Numbered from the stretch's first letter, positions 22,840-34,905 are shown. The stretch: DNA of 64,000 nucleotides from Vesta saturnalis (GCA_036346205.1 JARFJB010002417.1:2286001-2350000); one strand, 5' to 3'. Numbers and translations: made by a program. Notes: generated by a model from the sequence alone, not told the origin.

Positions 22840-23340
22840 TGTAATTTTTAAGAATCCGAGCACTTCATACACCACGCCGCAGTGAGTGGGTTATTGAACA
22901 CTGTTCAATGTCAAATATTTTTGCATCTTTAATTTTTTTTTAACGGGTTCACTAGATTCGTATAAACGCGAACAAAATTTTACATACCTCCGGTTTTGAA
23001 ATTACCTAATTTTTAATAAAACGCGCTCTTAATGCACGATCTCCGTATTGAAAGGGGAGTTGAACACTGTTGTACATCAAATATTTTTATTTTCAAATTT
23101 TTTATGTTTAAAGGGTGCACTAGAAATAATATACTGGCTAACAAAAATGTACATACCAACCGTTTTGAAATTCCGCAATTTTTAAGAAAACGCGCTCTTT
23201 GTGCACCATCACCGTATTGAATGGGGTGTTGAACCCTGTTGTATATCACATATTTTTATTTTATTAATTTTTATGTTAAAAGAGTATAAACCGCATAAAA
23301 GCGAATAAAAATGTACATATCTCCCGATTTGAAATTACGT
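22840..23340. repeat. Tandem array, about 165-bp units, left (inverted) arm
   Basis: About three units marked by ccgttttgaaattacc, ttaagaaaacgcgctctt, ccgtattgaangggntgttg and aacnctgttgtacatcaaat. It is the reverse complement of the unit at 23900-25470. Confidence 0.8.
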
Positions 23341-23467
23341 CAGTTTTAAGGATGTGCAATCTTATTACACTATATTAGAGAAATGTTTTTTACCTTGTTG
23401 TACACCAAATGTCTAACATCCAAATACACAAACATTTTCTTAGAAATGACCATATATTTTTTTAGTT

Positions 23468-23556
23468 GGACGAACCGTCCCAAAGACGAACAGTCCGCTG
23501 GACGAATCGTCCAGGGACGAACAGTCCTGGACGAATCGTCCGTGGACGAAAAGTCC
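23468..23556. repeat. Six short dyad repeats GGACGAnnnGTCC
   Basis: Copies start at 23468, 23484, 23500, 23516, 23529 and 23544, a nearly regular 16-base step. Each is itself a small inverted repeat (ggac...gtcc) with centres acc, aca, atc, aca, atc and aaa. The block sits in the non-repetitive centre of the giant inverted structure and is far more GC-rich than its surroundings. Confidence 0.85.
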
Positions 23557-23899
23557 GGATACCGGAGTCTTTGAGCTATAGAAGAAATGTTAATCGAACT
23601 ATTCGAAATTTTACAATAAGGAAAACCTGTACGATTTTAACTTGTCCCTTAGAACACGCTGCACAGTAGATTTCGGCACCAAAATATTATTACATACATA
23701 TAGCTTCCGCGATTCGCTTCGGCCCTTGCCAAAATATCTACTGCCATTCTCCCGGTTTTCTAAATTATGGGGTTTTTGAACTGCTTTTTTTTTCGTTTTG
23801 AGTTGTCAAGGATACCGAAAATTATAAAAAAATCCTTCATAACAAAATCCCAATCGACCATACCTATTGAGGTAGCTGAACACTTTAATCATAAATGGG

Positions 23900-25470
23900 A
23901 GGTATCTAATTATTGATAGTGATTATATTATTGCTAGTGAATCCTTTAAACAAAAAATTAGAAAAATAAAAATATTTGATGTACAACGGGGTTCAACGCC
24001 CCTTTCAATACGGTTATGGTGCATTAGGAGCACGTTCTTTAAAAATTAGGTAATTTCAAAACGGGAGAGCGAGTATATTATTGCTAGTAAACCCTTTAAA
24101 CATAAAAAATGTGATGTACAACAGGGTTCAACACCCCTTTCTATACGGTTATTGTGCATTAAGAGCGCATTTTCTTAAAAATTAGGTAATTTCAAAACGG
24201 GAGGTATGTACATTTTTATTCGCTCTTATACGATTGCTTGTGAACACTTCTAACATACAAAATGAAAGAAATTAAAATATTTGAAGTAAAACGGAGCTCA
24301 ACACCCGATACGATACGATACGACTGTGGTGCTTTAAGTGAACGTTTTCTTAAATATTAGGCAATTTCAAAACGGGGGGGACGGATGTCTATCTCTATTC
24401 GCTCTTATGCCACTGATAGTAAACCTTTCAAACATAAAAAATTAAAGAAATAAAAAGATTTGATGTACAAGAGGGATCAACACCGCTTACAATACGATTA
24501 CGGTGTCACATTAAGAGCGCGTTTTCTTAAAAATTAGATAATGTCTAAACGAGAGGTATGTACATTTCTATTCGCTCTTATGCGTCTGATAGTCAACCCT
24601 TCAAATATAAAAAAAATAAAAAGATTTGATGTACCAAAGGGATCAACACCGCTTACAACACGGTTGTGGTGCGTTAAAAGCGCGTTTTCTTAAAAATTCG
24701 ATATGTTTCAAAACGGGAGGTATGCACCACTTAATTCGCTCTTATACGATTGATATTGAACCCTTTTAACATAACAAATTAAATAAATAAACCTATTTGA
24801 TGTACAACAGGAATCAACAGCCCTTTTCGTACGGTGATAGTGGATAAAGCACGCGTTTTCTTAAAAATTGCGTAATTTCAAAACGGGATATAGGTACATT
24901 CTTATTGGCGAGTATATTATTTCTAGTGGACCCTTTAAACATAAAAAAAAAAAAAAAAAGGGTTCAACACCCCTTTCAATACGGTGATGGTGCGTTAAGA
25001 GCTCGTTTTCTTAAAAATTCCATATTTCAAAACGGGGGGTATGTACATCTTCATTCGCTCTTATACGATTGCGGGTGAACCCTTTTAACATAACAAATTA
25101 AAAACATAAAAATATTTATTGTACAACAGCCCTTTCAATACGGTTATGGTGAATTAAGAGCGCGTTTTCTTAAAAATTACATAATTTCAAAACGGGAGGT
25201 ATGTACATTTTTATTCGCCCTTATACGATTGCTAGTGAACCATTTTAGAATAAAAATTAACGAACAACAACATTTGATGTACAACAGGGCTCAACACCCC
25301 TTTCAATACGGTAATGGTGGTTACAGAGCTCGTTTTCTTAAAAATTGGGTAATTTCAAAACGGGAGGTATGCATATTTTTATTCGCTCTTATACGATTAC
25401 TAGTGAACGCATTTACCATAAATAATTAATGAAAGAAGAATGTTTAAAGTAAACAGGGTTCAACACCCTT
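23900..25470. repeat. Tandem array, about 165-bp units, right arm (first part)
   Basis: The marker tttcaaaacggg occurs near 24052, 24189, 24364, 24706, 24877, 25022, 25185 and 25353, plus a mutated form near 24540, giving about nine or ten units. Other parts of the unit are gatgtacaacagggttcaac, cccctttcaatacggttatg and aagagcgcgttttcttaaaa. No protein is encoded. Confidence 0.88.
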
Positions 25471-25479
25471 TCATTCACA

Positions 25480-26955
25480 ATCTTTCACCATGTTTTCCTA
25501 TCTCCGCATACCTCCCTAGCTTCCTCTCCCACATATATTTGCTTCGTTAATCTCGCGTTGTTCATTCTCTCAATGCGACCAAACCAATGTAATGTACTAC
25601 TTTTATATCTGTCCATCATCGTCTTTTCCTCGCCACACTCCGTCATTATGCATTCATTCTTTATCTTGTCCCTTCTCGTTTTACCACATGCGCTTCTCAG
25701 AAATCACATACCCACGGCATTTATTTTTCTTGCGTGCTTTTTTTGAAATACCCATGTCTCACCTCCATACTGTACCTACTCATGAGACAAACACGCTATT
25801 ATAGATTGCTCGTTTCGCAGTTAGGCTCATGCTTTCGTTTCTCATTATCGCCCACATACTTCCAATCACTTTTCTTCCAGTACTGCCCCTTTGTCCAATC
25901 TCGTCCTCCATTGTACCATCTACAGTAAATATTCTACCCAGATATACCAGCTCGTCCACTTGCTCCTCAAGAGAGTAAATACTCTACTTTTCTTTCCACC
26001 TTCCCGATTGAACACCACAATCAGAGCGGTTTGTAGTTCTTCCGCACTCACTCTTGTTCGCCTTACCATTATACCGTGGTCCAATGATCGCGCTCTTCCA
26101 ACACCCCAGCACCTTTCCACACATAAGGCACACATTGTATAAGCTTTGCACCTCCATACTTTACTTACTTTTTCACCAGTGATTTGATCTACGCCTGCTC
26201 CCTTGCCGTTCTTCCTTCCTACCGTTTTCTCTACCTCATTTATCCCAATATCCTTCTCAGTTTCATTCATCACTCCTTCTACATTCTCTTTATTTAATGC
26301 TTCAGTCTTACTTCTCTCACTACTGTACAGCCTTTCGAAATATTCTTGCCAGCATTTCCTCATTTCACAATCGTTGCGTTCTGTTTTGGGCCACGTTTTG
26401 TATTTTTGACTTATTTTTGTTTCCCTCAAAATAATTCTGCATTTTCTCTCCTTCCACAGCCATCACTTCCTCTTTACTTATTCTGACTACTTCCTTCGCT
26501 TCTTTGTTTCTTAACACGGCAAGCATTGCAATGTACGCATACTGTCTTTTTTTACCGACTAATTCCACCAAGCACATTTTTTCTGTTTACCTACAGTCGC
26601 TGTTCCACATATCCGCACGCACAATTGACAACACAGTTTTTCGAGCTTATCTTTCAACATCAGTGTCTTATTTGTTCGTTCCACACTGTTTCATTCACAT
26701 ACAACTATTTACTCGCTTCTACGCATCTACGTATTTCATTCTCGCACCATTACCCACTAGTTTGTTTACCCTAATTCTGGACGATCGCACTACGTTTGCT
26801 TTCCTTCTCCAGACCCACCTTTCTCCTAAACACACTCTCGATACAACCAAAAAGTGGTCCGTTCCACACTTTTGTATCCATACTTTTAGATTCCCCTCTT
26901 TGTATACATATGCACATTTTTATGTTTAAACCACGTAATGGATACAAACAGTATT
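25480..26955 (-). pseudogene. Non-LTR retrotransposon remnant inserted in the tandem array
   Basis: On the minus strand, 26429-25920 reads CWQEYFERLYSSERSK, then KNGKGAGVDQITGEKV, the start of a non-LTR reverse transcriptase (gkaaGpDgit.E). It does not continue into the palm motifs; instead frames below 25920 give YGGETWVFQKKHARKINAVG, FLRSACGKTRRDKIKNE and GRIERMNNARLTKQIY, the usual C-terminal region of such polymerases. The catalytic YADD region is deleted. Upstream (26965-26770) WNGPLFGCIESVFRRKVG resembles the endonuclease-RT linker. The insertion splits the 165-bp array: the unit breaks at about 25480 and resumes at about 26960. Confidence 0.75.
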
Positions 26956-26959
26956 CTCT

Positions 26960-27340
26960 CCACACAGATGTTCAAAAATTGCATAATTTCAAAACGGGGG
27001 GTATGTGCATTTTTGTTAGAGAGTATAGTATTGCTAGTGAACCCTTTACACATAAAAAATTAGAAAAATAAAAATATGTGATGTACAACAGGGTTCAACA
27101 CCTCTCTATACGGTTATTGTACACTAAGAGCGCATTTTCTTAAAACTTGGGTAATTTCAAAACGAAAGGTATATGTTTTTACTCGCGCTAACGAATGTTA
27201 GTTAACACAAAAAAGTAAAGAAATAAAAGTATTTGATGAACACCAGTGTCAATAGCCCACTCACTGCGGTGAGGTGTATGAAGTGTTCGGATTCTTAAAA
27301 ATTGCATAATTTCAAAACGGGGGTACGGCCTTAAATTTTG
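26960..27340. repeat. Tandem array, right arm (second part)
   Basis: Three further units (tttcaaaacg near 26987, 27157 and 27307) continue the array after the retroelement. The last one carries the cactcactgcggtgaggtgt variant that mirrors the outermost unit of the left arm. Confidence 0.85.
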
Positions 27341-27722
27341 GTTTTAGCTTCCATTCTACGCAAAGTAAAAAGTTCATTTTCAAAATTATAAAAACCATAC
27401 CACAAAGTTACCCTTATTTTTCACCCCATTAATCCCCTAATCGTTTTATTAATATTTTTGATGTACGATAGGGTCAAGCAAGTTAATTTATATGAAATTC
27501 CACCCAAAATTCGTTTCACAATTTACTGAAAAAATTTCTATTGCTGAAATCTATTGCTAACTTGATGCGGGTTACTTTTGAGATTTTTTTATCAGTGAAC
27601 GAGAACTTTCTTAAAGCAATTGACATTTTTACTTTTTCAAGTTTCAAGAATATTAACATCTTAAACTCAGTGAATGGTCGAAAATTACTTTATTCATACT
27701 TAAATTTAACAAGCCACATATA

Positions 27723-28565
27723 CCGTGCGTCCAAAAAGTTTGAAACGCTCAATTATCTCAGTTGTAAGACATTAGCAATCATTTCTATCCAAGAAACATT
27801 TTCAGTGATGCAGTGTTGCCGCTTCTACTAAATATTAAAAGCAACTTTGATAATTCAAACGGAACACCATGTATGTTATTAAATTTTTTAATACCCGGAA
27901 TAAATCTAAATACATCTATCTTCAACCATTTACGAAATAATCGATGGACCATTTCGTCACTTTGACAGGCTGTAAAATCTAAACCTTAAGAGATCAAGAA
28001 AAACCGTTTGCACATTCCTATCCTAGTTTTTCATAAGCTATCGATTGACAAACACAAAAACGTCTATCTTCTAACAAGGAATTTATTGAAAAATTGTTTA
28101 AAAAAAATTACGAAACTATATGTACTATGCAACAATTTTTCAATAATTTCCTTGTTAGAAGATTAGATGTTGCATTTTTCAAGCGATAGCTTATGAAAAA
28201 CTAAGATAGGAATGTGCAAACCGTTTTTCTTGATCTCTTAAAGATTAAGATTTTACAGTCTGCCAAAGTGTCGAAATGGTCTGACAATTATTCCGTAAAT
28301 GGTTGAAGATAGGTATAGGACTTCATACATAAGATGTATTTAGATTTATTCCGAGCATTAAAACATTGAATAGTATACATGGCGTTCCGTTTGAATTTTC
28401 AAAGTTACTTTTAATTTTTAGAAGAAGCGGCAACACTGCATCACTGAAATTTGTTGGATTTGTTGGATAGAGCATGATTGCTAATGTAAAGTCCCCAATT
28501 TTCATCTATGTCAGTTTACAAATAACTGAGATAATTGGGCGTTTCCAAACATTTGGGACAGAATG
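27723..28565. mobile_element. Palindromic MITE, 843 bp, mariner-type ends
   Basis: Flanked by TA on both sides. The ends ccgtgcgtccaaaaagtttg and the reverse complement of caaacatttgggacagaatg resemble mariner/Tc1 termini. The arms pair almost throughout (gatgcagtgttgccgcttct; gatcaagaaaaaccgtttgc; tcttctaacaaggaa), meeting near 28100. No coding capacity. Confidence 0.85.
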
Positions 28566-28569
28566 TATA

Positions 28570-30178
28570 TCTTGCACAAGATATAGAGTTAAAAAATTGA
28601 ATAAAAACTTTTATTAACAGAAATTGAATAACGCCGTCCCGCCCCGCTAACGACCCTATATAAATAGTACATGGTATATATTCACAACACATGCAACAAA
28701 TTGTTGCATTTAAACATATCATAAATATTTATTGGTTAATCAAACCTCTCACGTCAATTCCTCTAACTTCTAAATAATGTTTGAAATATTAATGGAAATT
28801 AATTAGCATTGCGTGATATGCAACAAGATACGACAGTAATTGAATAAAATTTGTTAAATAAATTTATCAACACGAATTTTAGCTGTAGTTAATTATTGAA
28901 AATTAACAATACATGGAAAACATACTGAACGATCCAGTCCTGTGACTGCCTGAAATAATTATCCTTAAAACCCAGTAATGCAATTAAAAAACTTGACAAT
29001 TATTATTGTTATTGTTAATAACACATATTATGCACAGTTGCAATCTAAAATAAGTACATTGTGATAATTATATGAATACAAAATTTAAACACGAAAATGT
29101 CTTTGAATGGAGCGGGAATATACATAAAACATGTAAAATGCTGTTGCTTCTTTGCGTGTGTATATCTTAAATAAAAGATAAAAGGTCGTTTAAATTAGTA
29201 AATTTAATGTTTAGCTAGATATGCAAAGTTGTGAATCAAAAGTTTTATAATATGAAATTAAGCCACCGAAAACTTTGCATACGCCGCGCCGGTATGGAAT
29301 TAACAAAAACTGTCAGCGCGTCAAAAGAGTTACGAACTTTAAATTGTCTCTCCGTAAAAAAGTTTAATTCGTTAAAAATTTATACCGAAGTATGAGTAAA
29401 GTTATAAATCCAAAACTTTTTAAAACTCCCCAAACAAAAAGTTTAATTGTTCTCTAACAAAAAAGTATAATCATTAAAAATGCATCGGCCTGATACATAT
29501 TTCATAAAACTTTGTTCAGGGTATTAAATAAAATATGATTAAATTTCAAGTACTAACTGGAAATAAAAGCCCTCAGGAGACTGTTATAAAAAGTAAAATG
29601 AAACTGCGAAAACAGCATATATAAACAGTTATCAAATATGGTTTTAAAATTGCACCAAGTAAAACAGCAAACATATAAAATGCTGACTATGAACACGGAT
29701 GAAAAATGGCAAGCCAATAAAGTGAGGATTTTTTCGAATAATTGAGTAATAAACAAAATCCGATTCAGCAAAAACTATACGGAAACTGCAAACTCAGCTG
29801 ACCTAAACTCGGAAAAATACGCCGACCTTGCTAAGATCTTATATGGCAATCTCCACTTTCGATAATAAACGTTTCTGTTTTTTTCCCAATACTTAAGAGA
29901 AAACTTGAAATTAAAATTTTCAGCAATTCATCAATGTGAATGTTAACTAAATATTTTGCAAGTATTATAAACAAATAGTATATGAAAAACATTTTACAAT
30001 AACTAAGGAAGGAAGCATTTATCTTCACAATGGCTTAAAATTCATAAGAAAAGTTACATTAAATATTTTTAGAGTTCTTTAGAGCAAAAGTATATATTTC
30101 AATGTTAAGAACATTACACACGTCCTGTGCAAATGATAAACTTTACAAAATAATGTTAATCTGCGACACCTTCATATG
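28570..30178. other. Unassigned stretch
   Basis: AT-rich sequence. Short frames at 29553-30028 look membrane-like only because of T-rich codons. I recognise no gene or element. Confidence 0.5.
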
Positions 30179-30180
30179 TA

Positions 30181-30482
30181 CACTGTGTCCCATTTTGGTT
30201 GAAATTGTAGGGTATCTCGTTTGCGACCCCGTTCTACTTTTTCGTGAAACGAAAGATACCACAAACATAATTGTCATAGTGCTGTTAGTATCTGAGATAC
30301 AAACTCAAAATTTGCATATTTTAAGCACCCCTCGTAACTGCTTTGCCTTGCAATTTATCGAAATGGTGAGAAGTGGGTTCTATACAGAATTTTCCATAGA
30401 ATTTAGTGGTGAGCAGTTTTCCCCTCAAAAAGTCAATTTCTTCGCAATAAACCAAAGTTGTTTTTTAAAATGGAACACCCTG
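30181..30482. mobile_element. MITE copy 1 (302 bp, TA target)
   Basis: TA-cactgtgtcccattttggtt at one end and ttttaaaatggaacaccctg-TA at the other form imperfect inverted ends. A second, inverted copy is at 32386-32719. The internal text (cgtttcacgaaa-type, aagtgggttctatacagaat) is shared. Either two separate MITEs or the long arms of one larger palindrome. Confidence 0.75.
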
Positions 30483-30535
30483 TATATTTTTTTATTACAT
30501 AATAGAGCTTACTCTCGGATTTCAAAACATATATG

Positions 30536-30539
<4 letters not shown>

Positions 30540-30591
<52 letters not shown>
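30540..30591. repeat. (TA)n microsatellite at the DD41D border
   Basis: A TA run directly abutting the left end of the next transposon. Confidence 0.95.
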
Positions 30592-30595
<4 letters not shown>

Positions 30596-32336
30596 CCTTA
30601 AAATGAACGTTACGTTAATTTAACATTTTGATGATATAGTTGACCATGAAAAAACAAGGTTAAGGGTTAGGGAGATTTGTGCAAAAACACGAAATTAAAA
30701 ACTAAACATAATACCTACAACTTTACAAGCCTAATCTAAATTACTATAAGAGATGTTTGAACTGATGACCATTCTGTGTTATACATGCTACACACACTCC
30801 AATTTGTTCTATAGCATTGAACACAATAATAGGGTGATATTGTAAATATCTGAAAGCTTCTCTAACTGCATTTGTCGTACGTTCAATGTTATATAGAGTT
30901 TGGTATATTACATTTTGCAAGTAACCTCATAAAAAGAAATCTAAGACTGACAAGTCCGCAGACCTAGGGGGCCATCTTGTCGCCCCATTAGTACCAATCC
31001 ATCTATTACCAAAATTGTTTTCTAAAAACGAGCGTATAATTTGCGCATTGTGAGATGGGGCTCCGTCCTGTTGGAAATGAATTAGGTTCAAGCGAGCTAA
31101 AGCAATGTCATCTAATAAGTCTGACACAACCATTTCTAAAATGTCCAAATATCTAGGAGCGGATAAGTTCCCTTAGAAAATGTAAAACTTTATTTTTGAT
31201 CCTAATATAAAGCAGGAAACGATTAGTCCAAATCGTCCCTGTTGTCTATGGGGGAATATTTGGTGTAGATTTTCTTGAGACCAGAATCTGCTATTGTGCG
31301 TGTTTAAAACTCCTGAATTACTAAAATGTGCTACGTCTGACCATATGACATTTCTCCCCAAGTTGGGTACTATATTTAACGTGAAAGTACCAATTGCAAA
31401 ATATTAACCTACGTTCAGCGTCGCCAGGATGTAGATGTTGAAAAAGCCTAAATTTATATGGTTTATATTTATGGCGCAAAGTATTCTTTGGATTCTTGTT
31501 TTCGAAACTTCAATACTACTTTCTATAGTTCTGCAAGAACTTATAGGATTACCCTCCACACTGACTAAAACGGTAACCAAATCATTCTCTCGATTTTTTT
31601 ATTATATTTTTTTGACTTAGGTTTAGAAAATGATCCATAATTAATTAAATTTCTTTTTAATCTATAAAACGTGATTGTACTAGGTTGTCTCCGCTCTGGA
31701 AACCTACATAGATGTAAAGTTGCTTAATTATCAAAATTAATACCAAGGAAACTACATTTATCTGATAAAATACAAATTTATTGCTGAGTCGGCGTTTTCA
31801 TGACTGACCAAAGCAAATCAGCATATTATATTTTTCAAAATTTTTATTTTCGGCCATATTTTGCACCGTGAACAAATAGCACGATTGTTGCACAAAAATA
31901 ATTTTAATCAGATTTGACAGGTCTATTACGTTTAGAGAATCGGACTAGGCCCAGTCTACATACAAATTTAGATACAAAGTATTCTTTATAAGTTTTATTG
32001 CCATTAATATTTTTTTCTGAAGCTGTAAGATGCATTTTACCCAATATAAAAAAAAATTACCAGTTTGAATATGTTTCAAAGACTATTTTACCTAATTTGC
32101 ATACTTTTTTGTTATTATTTTTGCATTCCTGCGCAAAAGTCCTTAGATTTATTATAATAGCGTATTTACATATTTATAATTATAAGAAAGCAGTAAGAAT
32201 CTAGTAGCGCTTTTTAATACTAAAATATATCTTGGACGTACAAGAAAATACGCGTTTCTACTGAGTTTATAGGTTTCATGGCCAACTATATCATCAAAAT
32301 GTTATAAATTAACGTAACATTCATGTTTCGGGTTAA
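30592..32336 (-). mobile_element. DD41D mariner-like transposon, 1745 bp
   Basis: The inverted ends read ttaaccttaaaatgaacgtt (30592) and, reversed from 32336, ttaacccgaaacatgaatgtt-like, then share acgttaatt, acattttgatgatatagttg and ccatgaa. TA flanks both ends. The minus-strand transposase described next fills its middle. Confidence 0.85.
30744..31720 (-). pseudogene. DD41D-type transposase, frameshifted
   Basis: The N-terminal piece near 31720 reads RFPERRQPSTITFYRLKRNL (DUF4817-like HTH). Then MGRNVIWSDVAHFSNSG holds the first Asp (usual Glu replaced by Val), FWSQENLHQ the typical W...NPH region, and 31148-30927 has HFQQDGAPSHNAQ and RWPPRSADLSVLDFFL. Forty-one residues separate the second Asp and SVLD. 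After a stop, NVIYQTLYNIERTTNAVREA and QNGHQFKHLL complete the C-terminus (stop at 30744). Several frame changes and stops make it inactive. Confidence 0.82.
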
Positions 32337-32385
32337 TAATGCAAAAGAAGTGCCACACAATATATATTTTTTGAAAAAATATATA

Positions 32386-32719
32386 CAGGGTGTTCCATTA
32401 AAAAAAACTTTGGTTTATTGCGAAAAAACTGACTTTTTGTGAGGAAAACTATGCATGCCACTAAATTCTACGGAAAATTCTGTATAAAACCCACTTTTCA
32501 CCATTTCGATAAATTACAAGGCAAAGCAATTACGAGAGGTGCTTAAAATGTGCAATTTTGAATTTCGTCCTGTATCTCAAAACTAATAGGACTATGACAA
32601 TTCTGTTTGTAGCATCTTTCGTTTCACGAAAAAGTAGAACGGGGTAGCGAAAACCGCATCTTTCTATCTTTGTTCGCAAACGAGATACCCTACAATTTCA
32701 ACCAAAATGGGATACAGTG
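32386..32719. mobile_element. MITE copy 2 (334 bp), inverted to copy 1
   Basis: TA-cagggtgttccattaaaaaa at left and ccaaaatgggatacagtg-TA at right. It is the reverse complement of 30181-30482 with small insertions (cgcatctttctatctttgtt near 32660). Confidence 0.75.
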
Positions 32720-33242
32720 TACACAGACTGACCTAAAAATAATTATCTAAATTTAAGCCATAAATAAATCATTTTTAGCAGAGCAAAAGAATATACTATG
32801 AGCCTATCGATTTTTCGGCCTAAACCCGCCGCAATTAAGCCACTATACGTGAAGCAAGACGGAACTGGCTAAACTAAGACCAAATATATTTATTAGAAAC
32901 AGGTACTATCGTGTTAGTTTTGACTAAAGAGATAACGCAACTGAAACTTGCAGAAGTAGTGTGGCTGGCTCACTGAAAGACCTTAAAGATTTGTATTGTT
33001 GCTTTGGTCTACAGCAGATGGATTTTCATATGGTCGGTCAGAAGTATCGCCCTCGAAATGCGCACGAAATTCGTACGGTAGTGGAACTCAGGCATGTCTT
33101 GTGCAACGTTTCAAGCGATAAATACAGTAGTGCAGTGCCGTATTAAGCCAGTGAGTTATTGAGTTTGAAAGCATCGTTTCAAGCGATAAACACAGCAGTA
33201 CAGTACCGTATTAAGCTAGTGAGTAATTGAGTTTAAAAGTAC
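32720..33242. other. Unassigned stretch with a short inverted match to 34020-34060
   Basis: cagcagatggattttcatat at 33012 matches the reverse complement of 34024-34045, and tcgtttcaagcgataaacac is locally duplicated (33106 and 33172). No gene recognised. Confidence 0.5.
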
Positions 33243-33536
33243 GGGCTTCATTCCGAATGATAAATTGATTTTTAAGTCTAATATCACAACGGGAGATTAC
33301 CATCACTGGATGAATTATGATAATTACAAAAAATGCTTGTTAGAAAAATTCATTCCTAACTTGCGTCCAAAGTCTATGCTAGTAATTGACAATGCTCATA
33401 ATGTCCAAAAAGATAAAGCACCGAATTCTAATAGCAGGAAATCAGTTATGATAGACTGGTTAAGGTCTAAAAATATTTAGTTCGACAATAACATGTTCAA
33501 TCACGATTTAAATAATGTTTATGTGTATTTTTTTTA
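33243..33536 (+). pseudogene. Tc1/mariner-type (IS630) DDE fragment
   Basis: The frame GFIPNDKLIFKSNITTGDYH continues through MNYDNYKKCLLEKFIPNL, then SMLVIDNAHNVQKDKAPNSN and SRKSVMIDWLRSKNI before a stop; FDNNMFNHDL follows. The order GDYH..MN...y..Wl.e.liPnL....vlviDNA.yHn......p....rK..midWL is characteristic of a widespread arthropod DDE transposase. The catalytic Asp of VIDNA is present; the first Asp-bearing part and the final Glu region (PY.cdlNPIE) are absent. About 95 of the usual 300 or more residues remain. Confidence 0.75.
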
Positions 33537-34135
33537 TTTAAAACCTGTAATGATATATATAGCTACGAAATATCCAAATAAATTTAATGTCAAATTTACA
33601 CTTAAGATTACGTTTCAGTGTTCCTAGAATTTACTTCACCTTATTCTTCAAAAGTATATTATAATATTATATTATACAACACATTTGGAATGCAATTAGT
33701 ATACGAACATTCAGTTGTTAGAATATAATGACATCTTAATGAACCTAATTATTTTCTTTATTGACGAGATATCTTTTGTACATATAGAAAGTTTACAATG
33801 TGCTTATAATGAGCAATGCCAATAGTTCAGGTAAATTATTCAAATTAGTATCTTAATATGATGATTTAAATTTGAATCTAATAATCATAATGTGATTTTT
33901 TAAATGTACCCCTGAGTACTTCTGAATGCACGACTCGCATAAAAAGTTGGCATTTCATTTTTCCGAATACTTTGTCTGTCTAACACTGACTCTGAATTGA
34001 CGCAGGTACAAGTTCTCCCACTTGCCATATGAAAATCCGTCTGCTGTACTTCGTTGATATGCTGCTTTGAGGAAGGAGTAACTAAACACATGTCATATAT
34101 CAGGTGCAACTTTAACCGAAATAACAAACAGTTGA
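33537..34135. other. Unassigned stretch
   Basis: No recognised gene. A minus-strand frame at 33900-34127 repeats the phrase QQTDFHMASG, similar to QQMDFHMVGQ at 33012; this marks a shared repeat and not a proven gene. Confidence 0.45.
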
Positions 34136-34142
34136 GTGCCTG

Positions 34143-34905
34143 ATGGCGGATCCGTCTACGTCAACGTTGACCGCCACCGCTTGCACGAAGTCATCTCGGA
34201 AGGACGAAAAGAAGAACGCGCCCGCCCTGGTTCCACTAAGCTCGATGAAGACAACTTCAGGGCACCAAATAACACGCCGAAGGACCACCAGTCAACACCG
34301 ACGACGAACACCAACCCGTTCGAGTTCCTGGAAGCCATAGAGACCGTTATCAGGGAGAAGGTGCCCCTGGTAATCCTTCATCATAAGAAGAACTGGATTA
34401 AATTCTCCCGAGAGGATCGTCTTCAGTCGAGCCAAAACCAGCAGCGAGGGAATCCGGATACAGCTGTCTCAATCGAGGATCGAGACAGGGTACTCAGGTT
34501 TATCGATATGTTTGATACACCGTATCATACCTACCAGGTAAATAATGATCGAATGTTTAAAGTGGTTATATGTGACGCGTCCGTAGAAATCACGGAAACC
34601 TTTATTATTGTTCCAGGATGAAGCAGCAAGAACGAACGATCCCTCTGATACTGGTGCAGATATCGTCCGCAGAGGAAACAAAGAAGATTCGAGAGGTGAA
34701 GCACGTCGCCCGTCTACCCAATCAGCCTTAGGGTTCGGCTCTCTGTTGGACATCCTCGGATATCTCGCTTTGGAGAAGACCCTACCTGTCTTCTGTGGCA
34801 GCGACACTGGCTGAGGCAAAAGATGCGAGTGACCTGTGGAGAGTGATCATCACGCAGTCAGGAGGTGTTTGCTCTTCTCGAGTAAACATACAATGATCCG
34901 CCGCG
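34143..34905 (+). pseudogene. Jockey-like retrotransposon ORF1 (copy 1)
   Basis: Two overlapping frames start at 34136 and 34143. The clear part is VPLVILHHKKNWIKFSRED, then DRVLRFIDMFDTPYHTYQVN and NDRMFKVVICDASVEI, matching the RNA-binding region of insect non-LTR ORF1 proteins (pp.ii....nW......l......y.ty......l.vvirg.p..i). After about 34620 a shifted frame gives LVQISSAEETKKIREVKHVA. The CCHC zinc knuckles that should follow are missing. ALAEAKDASDLWRVIITQSG (34800-34860) is the C-terminus. It would coat the retrotransposon RNA. Codons are GC-richer than the surroundings, a mark of a later insertion. Confidence 0.75.

Larger units (their letters stand above)
22560..27600. mobile_element. 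Giant inverted structure with tandem-repeat arms
   Basis: The two ends mirror each other: cagaaaattgtgtaacgaat (22631) against attcgtttcacaatttactg (27506), and aataaaacgataagggggat (22715) against atcgttttatt near 27440. Further in, gtaatttttaagaatccgag and the cactcactgcggtg block pair as well. Between the ends both arms consist of the same tandem unit in opposite orientations (22840-23340, and 23900-25470 plus 26960-27340). The layout resembles Drosophila Foldback elements, whose long inverted repeats are built of tandem short units. The exact ends and target duplication are unclear. Confidence 0.65.

Noticed and set aside
23468..23556. Hammerhead ribozyme at the GGACGAAA motif
   Set aside because: gtccgtggacgaaa resembles a hammerhead stem II followed by GAAA, but no CTGANGA lies upstream of the stem; the pattern is explained by the dyad repeats.
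23860..25470. CRISPR array
   Set aside because: The units are about 165 bp, diverged, tandem without spacers, and the sequence is eukaryotic. No cas-like gene is present.
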